Source: Nocardioides alkalitolerans DSM 16699 (lineage in GTDB: Bacteria > Actinomycetota > Actinomycetes > Propionibacteriales > Nocardioidaceae). From it: a stretch of 64,000 bases of DNA. The DNA is taken from the NCBI RefSeq assembly GCF_000426525.1, contig NZ_KE384533.1, positions 1-64,000 on the forward strand, written 5' to 3'. The position numbers and the translations under genes are program-made. A model generated the notes under the pieces. The model saw only the letters and a program-made list of their open reading frames with translations, made no database searches and had not been told where the DNA came from. Shown piece by piece: positions 33,810 through 43,043 of the stretch (position 1 is the first letter of the stretch; every line of letters begins with the position of its first letter).

Positions 33810-34666
33810 GCGTCTCCTCCGGCTGGGGCGGCGGCACGGCGCCAGGCCGACCACACCGCCAGGGCGTCACGGGCGGCGCGCACGTCGTGCACCCGCAGGC
33901 ACCACACGCCGGCGTCGGCGAGCAGCACCGAGAGGGCCGTCGTGCCGTGCTCGCGCTGGTCCACCGGTCGCAGGCCGTCCGGGCCGGCGAGGAGGTGGCC
34001 CAGGAACGTCTTGCGGCTGGCCCCGACGAGCAGGCGCTGCCCGAGCTCGTCGAAGGCGTCGAGGTGGGCGAGCAGCTCCCAGTTGTGGCCCGCGTCCTTC
34101 GCGAACCCCAGGCCCGGGTCGAGCACGAGCCGGTCGGGGGCCACCCCGGCCGCCAGCGCCGCGTCGCGCCGTACGCGCAGCTCGTCGACCACGTCGGCGA
34201 CCACACCTCCCGGGTAGGTCGCGAAGGCGGTCATGCGGTCGCTGTGGGCCCGCCAGTGCATGGCCACGTACGTCGCGTCCGCCGCCGCGGCGACCTCGAG
34301 GATGCGGGGGTCGGCCAGCCCGCCGGAGACGTCGTTGACGATCGTGGCGCCCGCGGCGACGGCGGCCTCGGCGACCTCCGCGCGCATGGTGTCGACCGAG
34401 ATCGGCACGCCGGCGCCGGACAGCTCGGTGATCACCGGGACGACCCGGTCGAGCTCCTCGGCGAGCAGCGGACGGGTCGCGCCGGGACGCGTGGACTCGC
34501 CGCCGATGTCGAGCACGTCGGCCCCGTCGGCGATCAGCGAGAGACCGTGGGCGACGGCCCGCTCGGCGTCGGCCCAGCGGCCGCCGTCGGAGAACGAGTC
34601 GGGGGTGACGTTGACGACGCCCATCACGAGCGGACGGGCGAGGAGGGTGGGCGGTCGCACCGGCAC
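33806..34666 (-). CDS. folP: Dihydropteroate synthase FolP
   Basis: A 286-residue TIM-barrel enzyme joining p-aminobenzoate to the pterin; the sulfonamide target. Motifs: VNVTPDSFSDGG, DVLDIGGESTRPGA, SVDTMRAEVA, VNDVSGG, LDPGLGFAKD and VGASRKTFLG. The start is uncertain: GTG at 34664-34666 or 34658-34660, both before the conserved LVMGVVNVTP and without a strong ribosome-binding site; coupling to folE (stop 34675) may drive translation. Confidence 0.94.
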   Translation of the reverse strand: MPVRPPTLLARPLVMGVVNVTPDSFSDGGRWADAERAVAHGLSLIADGADVLDIGGESTRPGATRPLLAEELDRVVPVITELSGAGVPISVDTMRAEVAEAAVAAGATIVNDVSGGLADPRILEVAAAADATYVAMHWRAHSDRMTAFATYPGGVVADVVDELRVRRDAALAAGVAPDRLVLDPGLGFAKDAGHNWELLAHLDAFDELGQRLLVGASRKTFLGHLLAGPDGLRPVDQREHGTTALSVLLADAGVWCLRVHDVRAARDALAVWSAWRRAAAPAGGDA

Positions 34667-34674
34667 CGCCGGGC

Positions 34675-35292
34675 TCAGCCGCGAGGGCTGTGGATCAGGG
34701 CCATGGCCTCGGCGCGCGTGGCCGGGTTGTGCATGACGCCGCGCACCGCCGACGTGATGGTGCGCGCGCCGGCCTTGCGGACACCGCGCATGGTCATGCA
34801 GAGGTGCTCCGCCTCGATCACGACGACGCAGCCGCGCGGTTCGAGGATCGACATCAGCGAGTCGGCGACCTGGGTGGTGAGCCGCTCCTGCACCTGGGGG
34901 CGCTTCGCGAAGACGTCGACGAGGCGCGCCAGCTTCGACAGCCCCGTGATCTTGCCGCTGGCGGCCGGGATGTAGCCGACGTGGGCGACGCCCGTGAACG
35001 GCACCAGGTGGTGCTCGCACATGCTCCACAGCTCGATGTCGCGCACGAGCACCATCTCGTCGTGGCCGATGTCGAAGGTGGTCGTCAGCACGTCCTCCGG
35101 ACGCTGCCGGAGGCCGCCGGTGACCTCGGCGTACGCCCGGGCCACACGGGCCGGGGTGTCCTTGAGGCCCTCGCGCTCCGGGTCCTCGCCCATCGCGTGG
35201 AGGAGCTCACGGATCGCCGCCTCGGCGCGCGCGTGGTCGAACTCGGGCACGTCGTGGGGGTCGGTGTCCGACACCGAGATCCGGTCGGTCAC
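34675..35292 (-). CDS. folE: GTP cyclohydrolase I FolE
   Basis: A 205-residue enzyme opening the folate pathway (GTP to dihydroneopterin triphosphate). Zn ligands are visible in SMCEHHL and [23 protein letters not shown] and RPQVQERLT are also conserved. The GTG at 35290-35292 overlaps the ftsH stop (GTGA), so it is coupled to the protease gene, as in mycobacteria. Confidence 0.96.
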   Translation of the reverse strand: MTDRISVSDTDPHDVPEFDHARAEAAIRELLHAMGEDPEREGLKDTPARVARAYAEVTGGLRQRPEDVLTTTFDIGHDEMVLVRDIELWSMCEHHLVPFTGVAHVGYIPAASGKITGLSKLARLVDVFAKRPQVQERLTTQVADSLMSILEPRGCVVVIEAEHLCMTMRGVRKAGARTITSAVRGVMHNPATRAEAMALIHSPRG

Positions 35293-37322
35293 TGGACGCC
35301 CGGGTCGTGGACGTCGCCGCCCGAGCCGGGAGGCGTGATGATCGCCCCGCCGGTCGAGCTCGAGTCCTTCGTCATGTCGATGCCGTGGAGACGGGCACGC
35401 TCGCGGATGGCCTCGGGGATCTCGACAGGCGGGATCGTGGACGGCACGCGCGTGGCGGACCCGGTCCAGGCCGGGCGCACGGCACGCCGCCGGAGGGGCT
35501 CGAAGATCTGCGCGATCTCGGCCTTGTCGAGGGTCTCGCGGTCGAGCAGCGCCAGCACGAGGCTGTCGAGCACGTCACGGTTCTCCTCGAGGATGTCGAA
35601 CGCCTCCTGGTGCGCGGTCGCCAGCAGCTTCTTCGTCTCGTCGTCGACCGCGGCCGCGACGTCCTCCGAGTAGTTGCGCTGGTGGCCCATGTCGCGACCC
35701 AGGAACGGCTCGCCGCCGGAGTCGCCGAGCTTGATGGCGCCGAGGCGCTCGGTCATGCCGTACTGCGTGACCATCGCCCGGGCCAGGCTCGTGGCCTTCT
35801 CGATGTCGTTGCCGGCGCCGGTGGTCGGGTCGTGGAAGACCATCTCCTCCGCCGCGCGACCGCCGAGCATGTAGGCGAGCTTGTCGAGCATCTCGCTGCG
35901 GGTCTGGGAGTACTTGTCCTCGTCGGGCAGCACCATCGTGTAGCCCAGCGCGCGACCGCGCGGCAGGATCGTGACCTTGTGCACGGGGTCGGTGCCCGGG
36001 AGCGCCGCGGCGACGAGCGCGTGGCCGCCCTCGTGGTAGGCGGTGATGAGCTTCTCGTTCTCGCTCATCAGGCGCGTACGGCGCTGCGGGCCCGCGATCA
36101 CGCGGTCGATCGCCTCGTCGAGGCTCGCGTTCGTGATCAGCTTCTCGTTCTGGCGGGCGGTGAGCAGCGCGGCCTCGTTGAGGACGTTGGCCAGGTCGGC
36201 GCCGGTGAAGCCCGGCGTACGACGGGCGATCGACAGCAGGTCGATGCCCTCGACCATCGGCTTGCCCCGCGAGTGGACCTGGAGCACCTTGTGGCGGCCG
36301 TTGAGGTCCGGCGCGTCGACCTGGATCTGGCGGTCGAAGCGGCCCGGGCGCAGCAGGGCCGGGTCGAGCACGTCGGGACGGTTCGTGGCCGCGATCAGGA
36401 TGACCCCGCCGCGCACGTCGAAGCCGTCCATCTCGACGAGGAGCTGGTTGAGGGTCTGCTCGCGCTCGTCGTGGCCGCCGCCCATGCCGGCGCCGCGGTG
36501 GCGACCCACCGCGTCGATCTCGTCGATGAAGACGATGGCCGGTGCGTTCTCCTTGGCCTGCTCGAAGAGGTCACGGACGCGGCTCGCGCCGACACCCACG
36601 AACATCTCGACGAAGTCGGAGCCGGAGATCGAGTAGAACGGCACGCCCGCCTCGCCGGCGACGGCGCGGGCGAGCAGGGTCTTGCCGGTTCCGGGCGGGC
36701 CGTAGAGCAGGACGCCCTTCGGGATCTTCGCGCCCACGGCCTGGAACTTCGCGGGCTCGGAGAGGAACTCCTTGATCTCGCCGAGCTCCTCGATCGCCTC
36801 CTCGCAGCCGGCGACGTCGCTGAAGGTCGTCTTCGGCATGTCCTTGGTGATGAGCTTCGCCTTCGACTTGGCGAACTGCATGACACCGCGGCCGCCACCG
36901 CCCTGCACCTGGTTCATCAGGAAGATGAAGAGCGCGATGATGATGACGAACGGCAGCAGGCTCACCAGCAGCGTGCCCAGGAGGCTCGGCTGGGGGTTCT
37001 CGGAGTTCGACTTCTCGATCGTGCCCTCGGCGACCTGCTCGTCGACCGCGGCGATGATGCCGTCCTGCTGGCCCTGCACGTAGTAGGCGACGATGTCGGG
37101 TCCGCCCTCGCGGTCGACGTCGTCGTCGAGGACGGCCTGGATCTCCTGGTCGCCGTCGACGAAGGTGATCTCCTTGACCTGGCCCTCGGCAATGTACTGC
37201 TCCATGCGGGAGGTCTCGACCTCGTCGGCCCCCGTCCCGGCGGACAGGAACTGCAGGCCGATCAGGACCGCGAGGACGGCGAGGATGATCCAGACCCACG
37301 GGCCCTTGAACAAACGCTTCAC
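35289..37322 (-). CDS. ftsH: ATP-dependent zinc metalloprotease FtsH
   Basis: A 677-residue membrane-bound AAA protease. Two transmembrane helices (about 9-27 and 116-136) flank the small periplasmic domain. The AAA module has Walker [12 protein letters not shown], Walker B IVFIDEID and the second region of homology [14 protein letters not shown]. The zinc site is HEGGH with the third ligand in the [17 protein letters not shown] region. The acidic C-terminal tail ends in [13 protein letters not shown] start at 37320-37322 with GGAAGAAG upstream. It heads the folate operon. Confidence 0.97.
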   Translation of the reverse strand: MKRLFKGPWVWIILAVLAVLIGLQFLSAGTGADEVETSRMEQYIAEGQVKEITFVDGDQEIQAVLDDDVDREGGPDIVAYYVQGQQDGIIAAVDEQVAEGTIEKSNSENPQPSLLGTLLVSLLPFVIIIALFIFLMNQVQGGGGRGVMQFAKSKAKLITKDMPKTTFSDVAGCEEAIEELGEIKEFLSEPAKFQAVGAKIPKGVLLYGPPGTGKTLLARAVAGEAGVPFYSISGSDFVEMFVGVGASRVRDLFEQAKENAPAIVFIDEIDAVGRHRGAGMGGGHDEREQTLNQLLVEMDGFDVRGGVILIAATNRPDVLDPALLRPGRFDRQIQVDAPDLNGRHKVLQVHSRGKPMVEGIDLLSIARRTPGFTGADLANVLNEAALLTARQNEKLITNASLDEAIDRVIAGPQRRTRLMSENEKLITAYHEGGHALVAAALPGTDPVHKVTILPRGRALGYTMVLPDEDKYSQTRSEMLDKLAYMLGGRAAEEMVFHDPTTGAGNDIEKATSLARAMVTQYGMTERLGAIKLGDSGGEPFLGRDMGHQRNYSEDVAAAVDDETKKLLATAHQEAFDILEENRDVLDSLVLALLDRETLDKAEIAQIFEPLRRRAVRPAWTGSATRVPSTIPPVEIPEAIRERARLHGIDMTKDSSSTGGAIITPPGSGGDVHDPGVQ

Positions 37323-37518
37323 AGGCTTCTTCCACTTTGACGCGGCAGGTGTGCCGCGATCGCCGCGGCGCAGGGATGTCAGAGATCGAAACTACAGGTC
37401 CGCACCACACGGGGCAGGCTGTCGGGACATTGTGTCAGGCAGGCCCACGCGACGGTCGGCGTACCCGCGGACGCGCCCCGGACGCTCACGGACGCGCCCC
37501 GACGGCGCGCACCGGGGG

Positions 37519-38070
37519 TCAGGAGTAGACGTGCGGGGCGAGCGTGCCGATGCACCGCAGGTTGCGGTAGCGCTCCTTGTAGTCGAGGCCGTAGCCCACG
37601 ACGAACTCGTTCGGGATGTCCCAGCCGACGTACTTCGGGCTGACGGGCATCGCGAGCGCCTCCGGCTTGCGCAGCAGCGTCGCGATCTCGACGCTGGCCG
37701 GTGCACGGCTCGAGAGGTTGGAGATCAGCCAGCTGAGCGTGAGGCCGGTGTCGATGATCTCGTCGACCACCAGCACGTGCTTGCCGGAGATGTCGGTGTC
37801 GAGGTCCTTGAGGATGCGCACGACGCCGCTCGACTTGGTGCCCGAGCCGTAGGACGACACCGCCATCCAGTCCGTCTCGACGTGGCGGGTGAGCGCGCGG
37901 GAGAGGTCGGCCATGACCATGATCGCGCCGCGGAGGACGCCGACGACCAGCAGGTCCTTGCCCGCGTAGTCCGCCTCGATCCGTTGCGCCATCTCGTCCA
38001 GCTTCGCGAGGATCTCCTCCTCGGTGAAGAGGATGTTGACAAGGTCCTTCTCGACTGACGACGCGTCCAC
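37519..38070 (-). CDS. hpt: Hypoxanthine phosphoribosyltransferase
   Basis: A 183-residue purine salvage enzyme (hypoxanthine or guanine + PRPP). The PRPP loop HVLVVDEIIDTGLTL and the SSYGSGTKSSG flap are visible; the C-terminal IPNEFVVGYGLDYKERYRNL is typical. GTG at 38068-38070 with GGGAGG upstream. A 461-bp gap rich in palindromes separates it from tilS, whereas in many actinobacteria the two are close. ftsH follows after 196 bp. Confidence 0.96.
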   Translation of the reverse strand: MDASSVEKDLVNILFTEEEILAKLDEMAQRIEADYAGKDLLVVGVLRGAIMVMADLSRALTRHVETDWMAVSSYGSGTKSSGVVRILKDLDTDISGKHVLVVDEIIDTGLTLSWLISNLSSRAPASVEIATLLRKPEALAMPVSPKYVGWDIPNEFVVGYGLDYKERYRNLRCIGTLAPHVYS

Positions 38071-38180
38071 GTCGCCAGCCTCCCACAGGCGCGGGGCGAG
38101 GGGTGGTCCGGGGCGGGCGGGGGTGCGCGCCGTACGGGCTGACGGGGCGGGGCGGGCGCTGGCGCCGTCTGGGCGCTGGC

Positions 38181-38212
38181 GGCAGTTTCGCCGCTCGAGC
38201 GGCGAAACTTCC
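38181..38212. repeat. Family C palindromic element, copy C3
   Basis: The best-preserved copy: its core AGTTTCGCCGCTC / GAGCGGCGAAACT (38184-38209) is a perfect 26-bp palindrome. Flanked by GGC and TCC. Confidence 0.85.
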
Positions 38213-38218
38213 TGCAGC

Positions 38219-38257
38219 GTGTCCCATTGGTGTCACCAGGTGGCACCAAGGGGACAC
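38219..38257. repeat. Single palindrome D
   Basis: A 39-nt inverted repeat symmetrical about one base: arms GTGTCCC-A-TTGGTG-T-CACC and GGTG-G-CACCAA-G-GGGACAC, 19 pairs with two mismatches. Begins six bases after C3. Confidence 0.75.
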
Positions 38258-38300
38258 ACTCGCGATCCGGGGCGAGGCGGGCGCCGTACGACGACGGGTC

Positions 38301-38339
38301 GCGGTGGGAGCGCCCCGTCCACCCTGTCGCTCACACCGC
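38301..38339 (+). repeat. Family A palindromic element, copy A5
   Basis: A 39-nt element with arms GCGGTGG and ACACCGC and inner AGCG/CGCT pairing. The flanking GCCGTACGACGACGGGTC is repeated before A6, so the tandem unit here is 72 bp. Confidence 0.85.
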
Positions 38340-38372
38340 ACGGGCCCGGCCCCCGCCGTACGACGACGGGTC

Positions 38373-38411
38373 GCGGTGTCCGCGCCCCATCCGCCCTGTC
38401 GCTCACACCGC
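38373..38411 (+). repeat. Family A palindromic element, copy A6
   Basis: A 39-nt element with arms GCGGTGT and ACACCGC, starting 72 bp after A5. Confidence 0.85.
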
Positions 38412-38480
38412 ACGGGCCCGGCCCGCCCCGCACGGGGCCGGCCCGCGCCGTACGGGCGGGGCACCCACTTCTGCGGTGCT

Positions 38481-38530
38481 GCGGTGTCCGGGTGGGTGTC
38501 CTGCCACGTGTGCAGACACCCGGACACCGC
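38481..38530 (-). terminator. Long hairpin directly after tilS, probable terminator
   Basis: Perfect 14-base arms GCGGTGTCCGGGTG (38481-38494) and CACCCGGACACCGC (38517-38530). It has a 22-nt inner part that can pair further (CTGC/GCAG) and ends one base from the tilS stop codon. The arm begins with the same GCGGTGT as family A elements, so it may be an altered relative. Confidence 0.6.
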
Positions 38531-38531
38531 G

Positions 38532-39569
38532 TTACACGGGGTCGGTGCGGCGGAACCGGAGGCGCCGCCCGGCGGGCGCGCCGGTGACGTACGACGTGAG
38601 GTGGCCCGGGAGCTGGGCCTCGCCGTGGGGTGCCGCCTCCATGAGGTGGCGGAGCGCCTGGACGTGGGTGGCGAAGAGGTCCGCGTCGAGGGCGCCCGCT
38701 CGGACGGCCGCCCGGCGCAGCACCCGGTCGGCGACGGCACCCGGCTCCGCCGCCAGGGCCGCGGCGTCGACCGCCACCCCGAGCCCCTCCCCCGTGACCG
38801 CCGCGAGCTCGAGCGCGTCGGCGTAGTGGTCGAGGGCGGCGAGGTCGGCCTGCAGCTGGTCGGCGGTGCGGGCGAGCGTGCGGCGTACCTGCGGGTTCAG
38901 CTCGGCCTCCAGCACCGGCAGCACCGCGTGCCGCACCCGGGAGCGGAGGAAGCGGGGGTCCGCGTTGTGGGGGTCGGTCCACCACGCGATGCCCTCGGCC
39001 GAGCACGCCGCCTCGGTCTGGGCGCGGGAGACGTCGAGCAGCGGTCGCGCGAACGGGTCGAAGGCGCGGCGCATGCCCGCGATCGAGCGTCCGCCGGACC
39101 CGCGGGCCAGGCCCAGCAGCACCGTCTCGGCCTGGTCGTCGAGCGTGTGGCCGAGCAGCACGCGCTCGGCGGAGAAGTGGGTCGCGACCTGCCCGAGCAC
39201 GGCGTAGCGGGCCTCGCGGGCCGCCGCCTCGACGCCGTGGCCGTCGGCCTCGACCCGCACCCGCGCGGCGACCGTCTCGTCGACGCCCAGCGCCGCCATC
39301 TGCTCGACGACCCGGGCGGCGTGCTCGTCGGAGCCGTCCTGCAGGCCGTGGTCGACGGTCACCCCGACGACGCGGGTGCCGGTGGCGTCCCGCGCGCGGT
39401 GCGCCACGAAGACGGTGGCGGCGAGCAGCGCCAGGGAGTCCGCGCCCCCGCTGCAGGCGACCGCCACCACCGCCGGGCCGGCAGCGCCGGCGGACCCGTC
39501 CCGTCCCGTCGGCGCCAGCACCGGGCGTACGGCGTTGCGCACCGCCGCGACGGCGGGGTCGAGCGTCAC
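38532..39569 (-). CDS. tilS: tRNA(Ile)-lysidine synthetase TilS
   Basis: A 345-residue enzyme that converts the wobble C of the AUA-reading tRNA-Ile to lysidine. The PP-loop ACSGGADSLALL is near residue 40; VDHGLQDGSDEHA and GHTLDDQAETVLL follow, with DPHNADPRFLRSRVRHAVLP in the body. Length is normal for the short actinobacterial form. GTG at 39567-39569, seven bases after the zinc protease stop. Confidence 0.95.
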   Translation of the reverse strand: MTLDPAVAAVRNAVRPVLAPTGRDGSAGAAGPAVVAVACSGGADSLALLAATVFVAHRARDATGTRVVGVTVDHGLQDGSDEHAARVVEQMAALGVDETVAARVRVEADGHGVEAAAREARYAVLGQVATHFSAERVLLGHTLDDQAETVLLGLARGSGGRSIAGMRRAFDPFARPLLDVSRAQTEAACSAEGIAWWTDPHNADPRFLRSRVRHAVLPVLEAELNPQVRRTLARTADQLQADLAALDHYADALELAAVTGEGLGVAVDAAALAAEPGAVADRVLRRAAVRAGALDADLFATHVQALRHLMEAAPHGEAQLPGHLTSYVTGAPAGRRLRFRRTDPV

Positions 39570-39576
39570 GTCGACC

Positions 39577-40671
39577 TCAGCCGAGCACCCGCGCCACCCA
39601 GGCGTCGGGTTCGGTGATCTCGGCCTTGCTCGGCAGGGTCTGCGGGGAGGTCCAGATGGCGTTGAAGTCGTCCATGCCGACGCGGTCGACGACGGAGCGC
39701 ACGAAGGCGGCGCCGTCGCGGTACTGCGCCATCTTGGCCTCGAGGCCCAGGAGCCGCCGCAGCTGGCGGTCGACGAAGCCGAGGCCCACGCGCCGGTCGT
39801 TGAAGGCGGCGCGGATGCGCTTCACCGTCGGGATGACCTTCGGCCCCACGCCGTCCATCACGACGTCGGCGTGGCCCTCGAGCAGCGACATCATGCCGGT
39901 GACCCGGTCGACGATCTCCTTCTGCTCGGGCGTGCCGATGATGTCGATCAGGCTGCCGCGCCCGCCGTTGCGGACGGCGGTGGCCACCCGGGAGAGGCCG
40001 TCCTCCAGCACCGAGCCCGGGTCGACCGTGCCGGCCAGCGCCGAGACCTGGTCGCGCAGGTGGTCGCGGAGCCACGGGACGGTCGTGAACTGCACCCGGT
40101 GGGTCTCCTCGTGGAGGCAGACCCAGAGGCGGAAGTCGCGGGGGCGCGCGCCGATGTCGTCGCCGATCTTCCAGATGTTCGGCGCCACGAGCAGCAGGCG
40201 GCCGTCGGGGGCGACGTCGGCGGGCGCGAACGGGTCGAACTGGCCGAGCACCTTGCCCGACAGGAAGCCCAGCAGCAGGCCGACCTCGGTGCCGGTCACG
40301 CGCGAGCCGATCGCCGTGCCCACGCCGCGCACCGGGCCCAGCGCCTGCGTCAGCACGTTCGACTCGCGCTTCGTGACCAGCTTCTCGACGAACGGGTCCA
40401 TCAGCATCGCGAAGCTCTGGGCGTTCGCCTCGATCCAGCGGGCCCGGTCGACGACGAGCACCGGCGCGCTGTGGGGGCGGGCCGCCAGGCCCGTGAACTC
40501 CTGCACCAGACCCGTCGAGCGCTCGGCGTCGGCCCGCAGCGCGGCGACGGTCTCGGCGACGGCGTCGGCCGGTACGTCGGGCTCGGGCGGCGCGAGCCGG
40601 GCACCGATCCGCACCGCGAGGTCCCAGTCGATCATCCCGCCGCCGGAAGGCTCCTGCTCCGCTGCCGTCAT
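39577..40671 (-). CDS. DUF2342-type zinc-dependent metalloprotease
   Basis: A 364-residue protein of the actinobacterial DUF2342 family (Rv3626c-like). A possible metzincin-like site HEETH lies in WVCLHEETHRVQF near residue 187. Other family segments are DWDLAVRIGARLAPP at the start and LLVAPNIWKIGDD. There is no signal peptide, so it is cytosolic or membrane-associated. Activity is not established for this family. ATG at 40669-40671; stop seven bases before tilS. Confidence 0.87.
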   Translation of the reverse strand: MTAAEQEPSGGGMIDWDLAVRIGARLAPPEPDVPADAVAETVAALRADAERSTGLVQEFTGLAARPHSAPVLVVDRARWIEANAQSFAMLMDPFVEKLVTKRESNVLTQALGPVRGVGTAIGSRVTGTEVGLLLGFLSGKVLGQFDPFAPADVAPDGRLLLVAPNIWKIGDDIGARPRDFRLWVCLHEETHRVQFTTVPWLRDHLRDQVSALAGTVDPGSVLEDGLSRVATAVRNGGRGSLIDIIGTPEQKEIVDRVTGMMSLLEGHADVVMDGVGPKVIPTVKRIRAAFNDRRVGLGFVDRQLRRLLGLEAKMAQYRDGAAFVRSVVDRVGMDDFNAIWTSPQTLPSKAEITEPDAWVARVLG

Positions 40672-40696
40672 GCTCGCGACCCTACGGCCAGCGCGG

Positions 40697-42286
40697 TCAT
40701 CCGGTGGCGGCGTCGGCGGGGTCGGTGGACGCGAGGGCGGACGGCGGGTCCGACGGCGGGTCCGACGGTGTCGGCTCCGGCTCGCCCAGCGGGGTCGAGC
40801 AGACGCAGGCGGCGAGCGCGGCGGCGGCGCGGTCGATCGCTGCCCGGGCGTCGAGCCCGTCGGCCTCCCCCACCGCGTCGGCCACGAGCACGAAGCGCAG
40901 GGGCGTGCCCGTCGCGTCGTGCAGCACCCCCGCGAGGCCCTGGACGCCGGTGAGCGTGCCCGTCTTGGCGCGTACGTCGCCCAGCCCCGCCGGGTCGGCC
41001 GTGTCGAAGCGCCCGGCCAGCGAGCCGCTGAACCCGGCGACCGGCAGCCCCGTGAGCGCCGGCCGCAGCTCGGGGTGCTCCTCGGCCGCCGCCACCTCGA
41101 CGACCCCGAGCAGGGTGGCGGCCGACAGTGCGTTCTCCCGCGACAGCCCGCTGCCGTCGCGCAGGACGTCGCCGCCGAGGTCGACGCCGAGACCGGCGAG
41201 CACCTCGCGCGTCGCCGCGGCCCCGCCCTCGAAGGAGGCGTCGCCCGCGACGGCCAGCCCGACGTGGTGGGCGAGCACCTCCGTCGTCTCGTTGTCGCTC
41301 ACCGAGATCAGCCGCTCGACGATGTTCTCCAGCGGGGCGCTCTCGGCGGTGGCGAGCGGCTCGCCGTTGCCGCCGAGGCCGGCCGTCGGCTCGCCGACCA
41401 CCTGGATGCCGGCCTCCGCCAGCGCGCCCGCGAACCACGCGGCCGCGTCGGCGGCGGGGTCCGCGACGACGTCGTCGGCGTCGTCGGCCGCCCGCCCGCG
41501 GTCGACCCACAGCGAGGTGATCGGCGCGACCACGTCGTCGGGCACGTAGTCGGCGGGCCAGAACGGGTTGACGGCCGGCCCGGTGAACAGCGACGCGTCG
41601 TACGCGACCTGCACGCTCGTGCGGCCCCGGGCCTGCAGCGCGGCGGCCGTCTCCGTCGCCAGGGTGCGCAGGTCGGCGCGGATCGGCACGCGCGACGCCG
41701 CGGAGCCCGCCTCGACCGGCTCGCGGGCGAGGTAGGGATCGCCACCGCCGACGAGCACGACCCGGCCGGGTGCGTCCGCACCCGCCGCGGGGTCGGTGCC
41801 GTCGACGACGGAGGTGGTGAAGGTGTGGTCGCCGCCGAGCGCCTCGAGCGCGGCGACCGAGGTGAGGAGCTTGGTGGTGGACGCCGGGGTAACCCGCTCG
41901 GGCCCCGCGACGTACGTCTGCTGCCCCGACGTCGTCGCGTCGTCGGCGTCGAGCGGGGCGACCCCGACGAGGATGCGGCCCGCCAGCACCGGGTCGGCCA
42001 GCCAGGGCGTCAGCGCCGCCGCGACCGCCGCGGTGTCGACCACCGCACCGTCGGCCGCGGAGACGTCGAGGAGCGGGCTCGGGTCGGTGATCGAGGGCAC
42101 CTCGAGGCCGGGCGGAGGCGCCACGGCGGCGGGATCGGTGGACGGGTCGGGCGACTCCCCCGTCACCCACCGGTCGACCAGGTCGAGGCGCCAGACGGCG
42201 AGTCCGGCGCCCGCCACGACGACCAGGACCAGCACGACGGGCAGCAGAACCTTTCGGCCCCGCCTGCGACGAGCCCCACGTGGCAC
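40697..42286 (-). CDS. dacB: D-alanyl-D-alanine carboxypeptidase (PBP4 / DacB type, S13)
   Basis: A 529-residue class C penicillin-binding protein that trims cell-wall peptides. N-terminal membrane anchor (about 12-32), then a linker; catalytic S-x-x-K (ASTTKLLTS), S-D-N (ISVSDNETTE) and K-T-G (AKTGTLTG) are all present and in order. The C-terminus is a Pro/Ser/Asp-rich tail with two DPPSDPPS-type repeats. GTG start at 42284-42286 with AGGGGTGA upstream. Divergent from ppa. Confidence 0.94.
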   Translation of the reverse strand: MPRGARRRRGRKVLLPVVLVLVVVAGAGLAVWRLDLVDRWVTGESPDPSTDPAAVAPPPGLEVPSITDPSPLLDVSAADGAVVDTAAVAAALTPWLADPVLAGRILVGVAPLDADDATTSGQQTYVAGPERVTPASTTKLLTSVAALEALGGDHTFTTSVVDGTDPAAGADAPGRVVLVGGGDPYLAREPVEAGSAASRVPIRADLRTLATETAAALQARGRTSVQVAYDASLFTGPAVNPFWPADYVPDDVVAPITSLWVDRGRAADDADDVVADPAADAAAWFAGALAEAGIQVVGEPTAGLGGNGEPLATAESAPLENIVERLISVSDNETTEVLAHHVGLAVAGDASFEGGAAATREVLAGLGVDLGGDVLRDGSGLSRENALSAATLLGVVEVAAAEEHPELRPALTGLPVAGFSGSLAGRFDTADPAGLGDVRAKTGTLTGVQGLAGVLHDATGTPLRFVLVADAVGEADGLDARAAIDRAAAALAACVCSTPLGEPEPTPSDPPSDPPSALASTDPADAATG

Positions 42287-42457
42287 CTAGGATCACCCCT
42301 GTTCGTACGGTCCGCGCCATTGTGCGCGACCGCACCGACACCCCGCACCTCGGCCCACCGGGCCACCGCAGCACCCGGCACCACGCCGGTGATCCACCCC
42401 GATACGACCTAAAGACAACGACCGCACCGCTGCGGTCAGACGTGGGAGGCAGAAGCC

Positions 42458-42955
42458 GTGCTGGAGTTCGACGTACTCGTGGAGATCCCCAAGGGCGAGC
42501 GCAACAAGTACGAGGTGGACCACCACAGCGGTCGCCTGCGCCTCGACCGGACGCTCTTCACGTCCACGCAGTACCCGGCCGACTACGGCTTCATCGAGAA
42601 CACCCTCGGTCAGGACGGCGACCCGCTCGACGCGATGGTCATCCTCCCGGTGCCGACGTTCCCGGGCTGCCTCATCAAGTCCCGCGCGATCGGGATGTTC
42701 CGCATGACCGACGAGGCCGGCGGCGACGACAAGGTGCTGTGCGTGCCCGCCGGCGACCCGCGCGTCGACCACCTCAAGGACCTCGGCGACGTCTCCAAGT
42801 TCGACCTGCTCGAGATCCGCCACTTCTTCGAGGTCTACAAGGCGCTCGAGCCCGGCAAGTCCGTCGAGGGCGCCGACTGGGTCGGCCACACCGAGGCCGA
42901 GGCGGAGATCAAGGCGTCGTTCCAGCGCTACTCCGACAACGGTCACAAGTACTGA
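42458..42955 (+). CDS. ppa: Inorganic pyrophosphatase
   Basis: A 165-residue family I soluble pyrophosphatase. The metal-binding [12 protein letters not shown] is near residue 53; [11 protein letters not shown] and [12 protein letters not shown] are also conserved. GTG start with GGGAGG nine bases upstream. Single-gene unit closed by a strong terminator. Confidence 0.97.
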   Translation: MLEFDVLVEIPKGERNKYEVDHHSGRLRLDRTLFTSTQYPADYGFIENTLGQDGDPLDAMVILPVPTFPGCLIKSRAIGMFRMTDEAGGDDKVLCVPAGDPRVDHLKDLGDVSKFDLLEIRHFFEVYKALEPGKSVEGADWVGHTEAEAEIKASFQRYSDNGHKY

Positions 42956-42974
42956 GCAGCACCCCGCTCCACCG

Positions 42975-43006
42975 CCGCTGCCCCCGGGTCCTCCCGGGGG
43001 CAGCGG
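42975..43006 (+). terminator. ppa terminator
   Basis: Perfect 14-base arms CCGCTGCCCCCGGG and CCCGGGGGCAGCGG around a TCCT loop, followed by TGTTTGTG. Twenty bases after the ppa stop. Confidence 0.85.
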
Positions 43007-43043
43007 TGTTTGTGGGCGCAGGACGAGGGGCACAGACGTCGCC

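Larger units (their letters stand above)
38071..38531. other. 461-bp palindrome-rich region between tilS and hpt
   Basis: Contains C3 (38181-38212), palindrome D (38219-38257), A5 and A6 (38301-38339, 38373-38411) and a long hairpin (38481-38530). It also presumably carries the hpt promoter near its left end. No coding frame with credible codon use or a ribosome-binding site is seen. Confidence 0.8.

Noticed and set aside
35307..37340. Open frame of 677 codons opposite ftsH
   Set aside because: Same length as ftsH and composed of Val/Arg/Leu/Asp-rich shadow sequence; no domain or ribosome-binding site.
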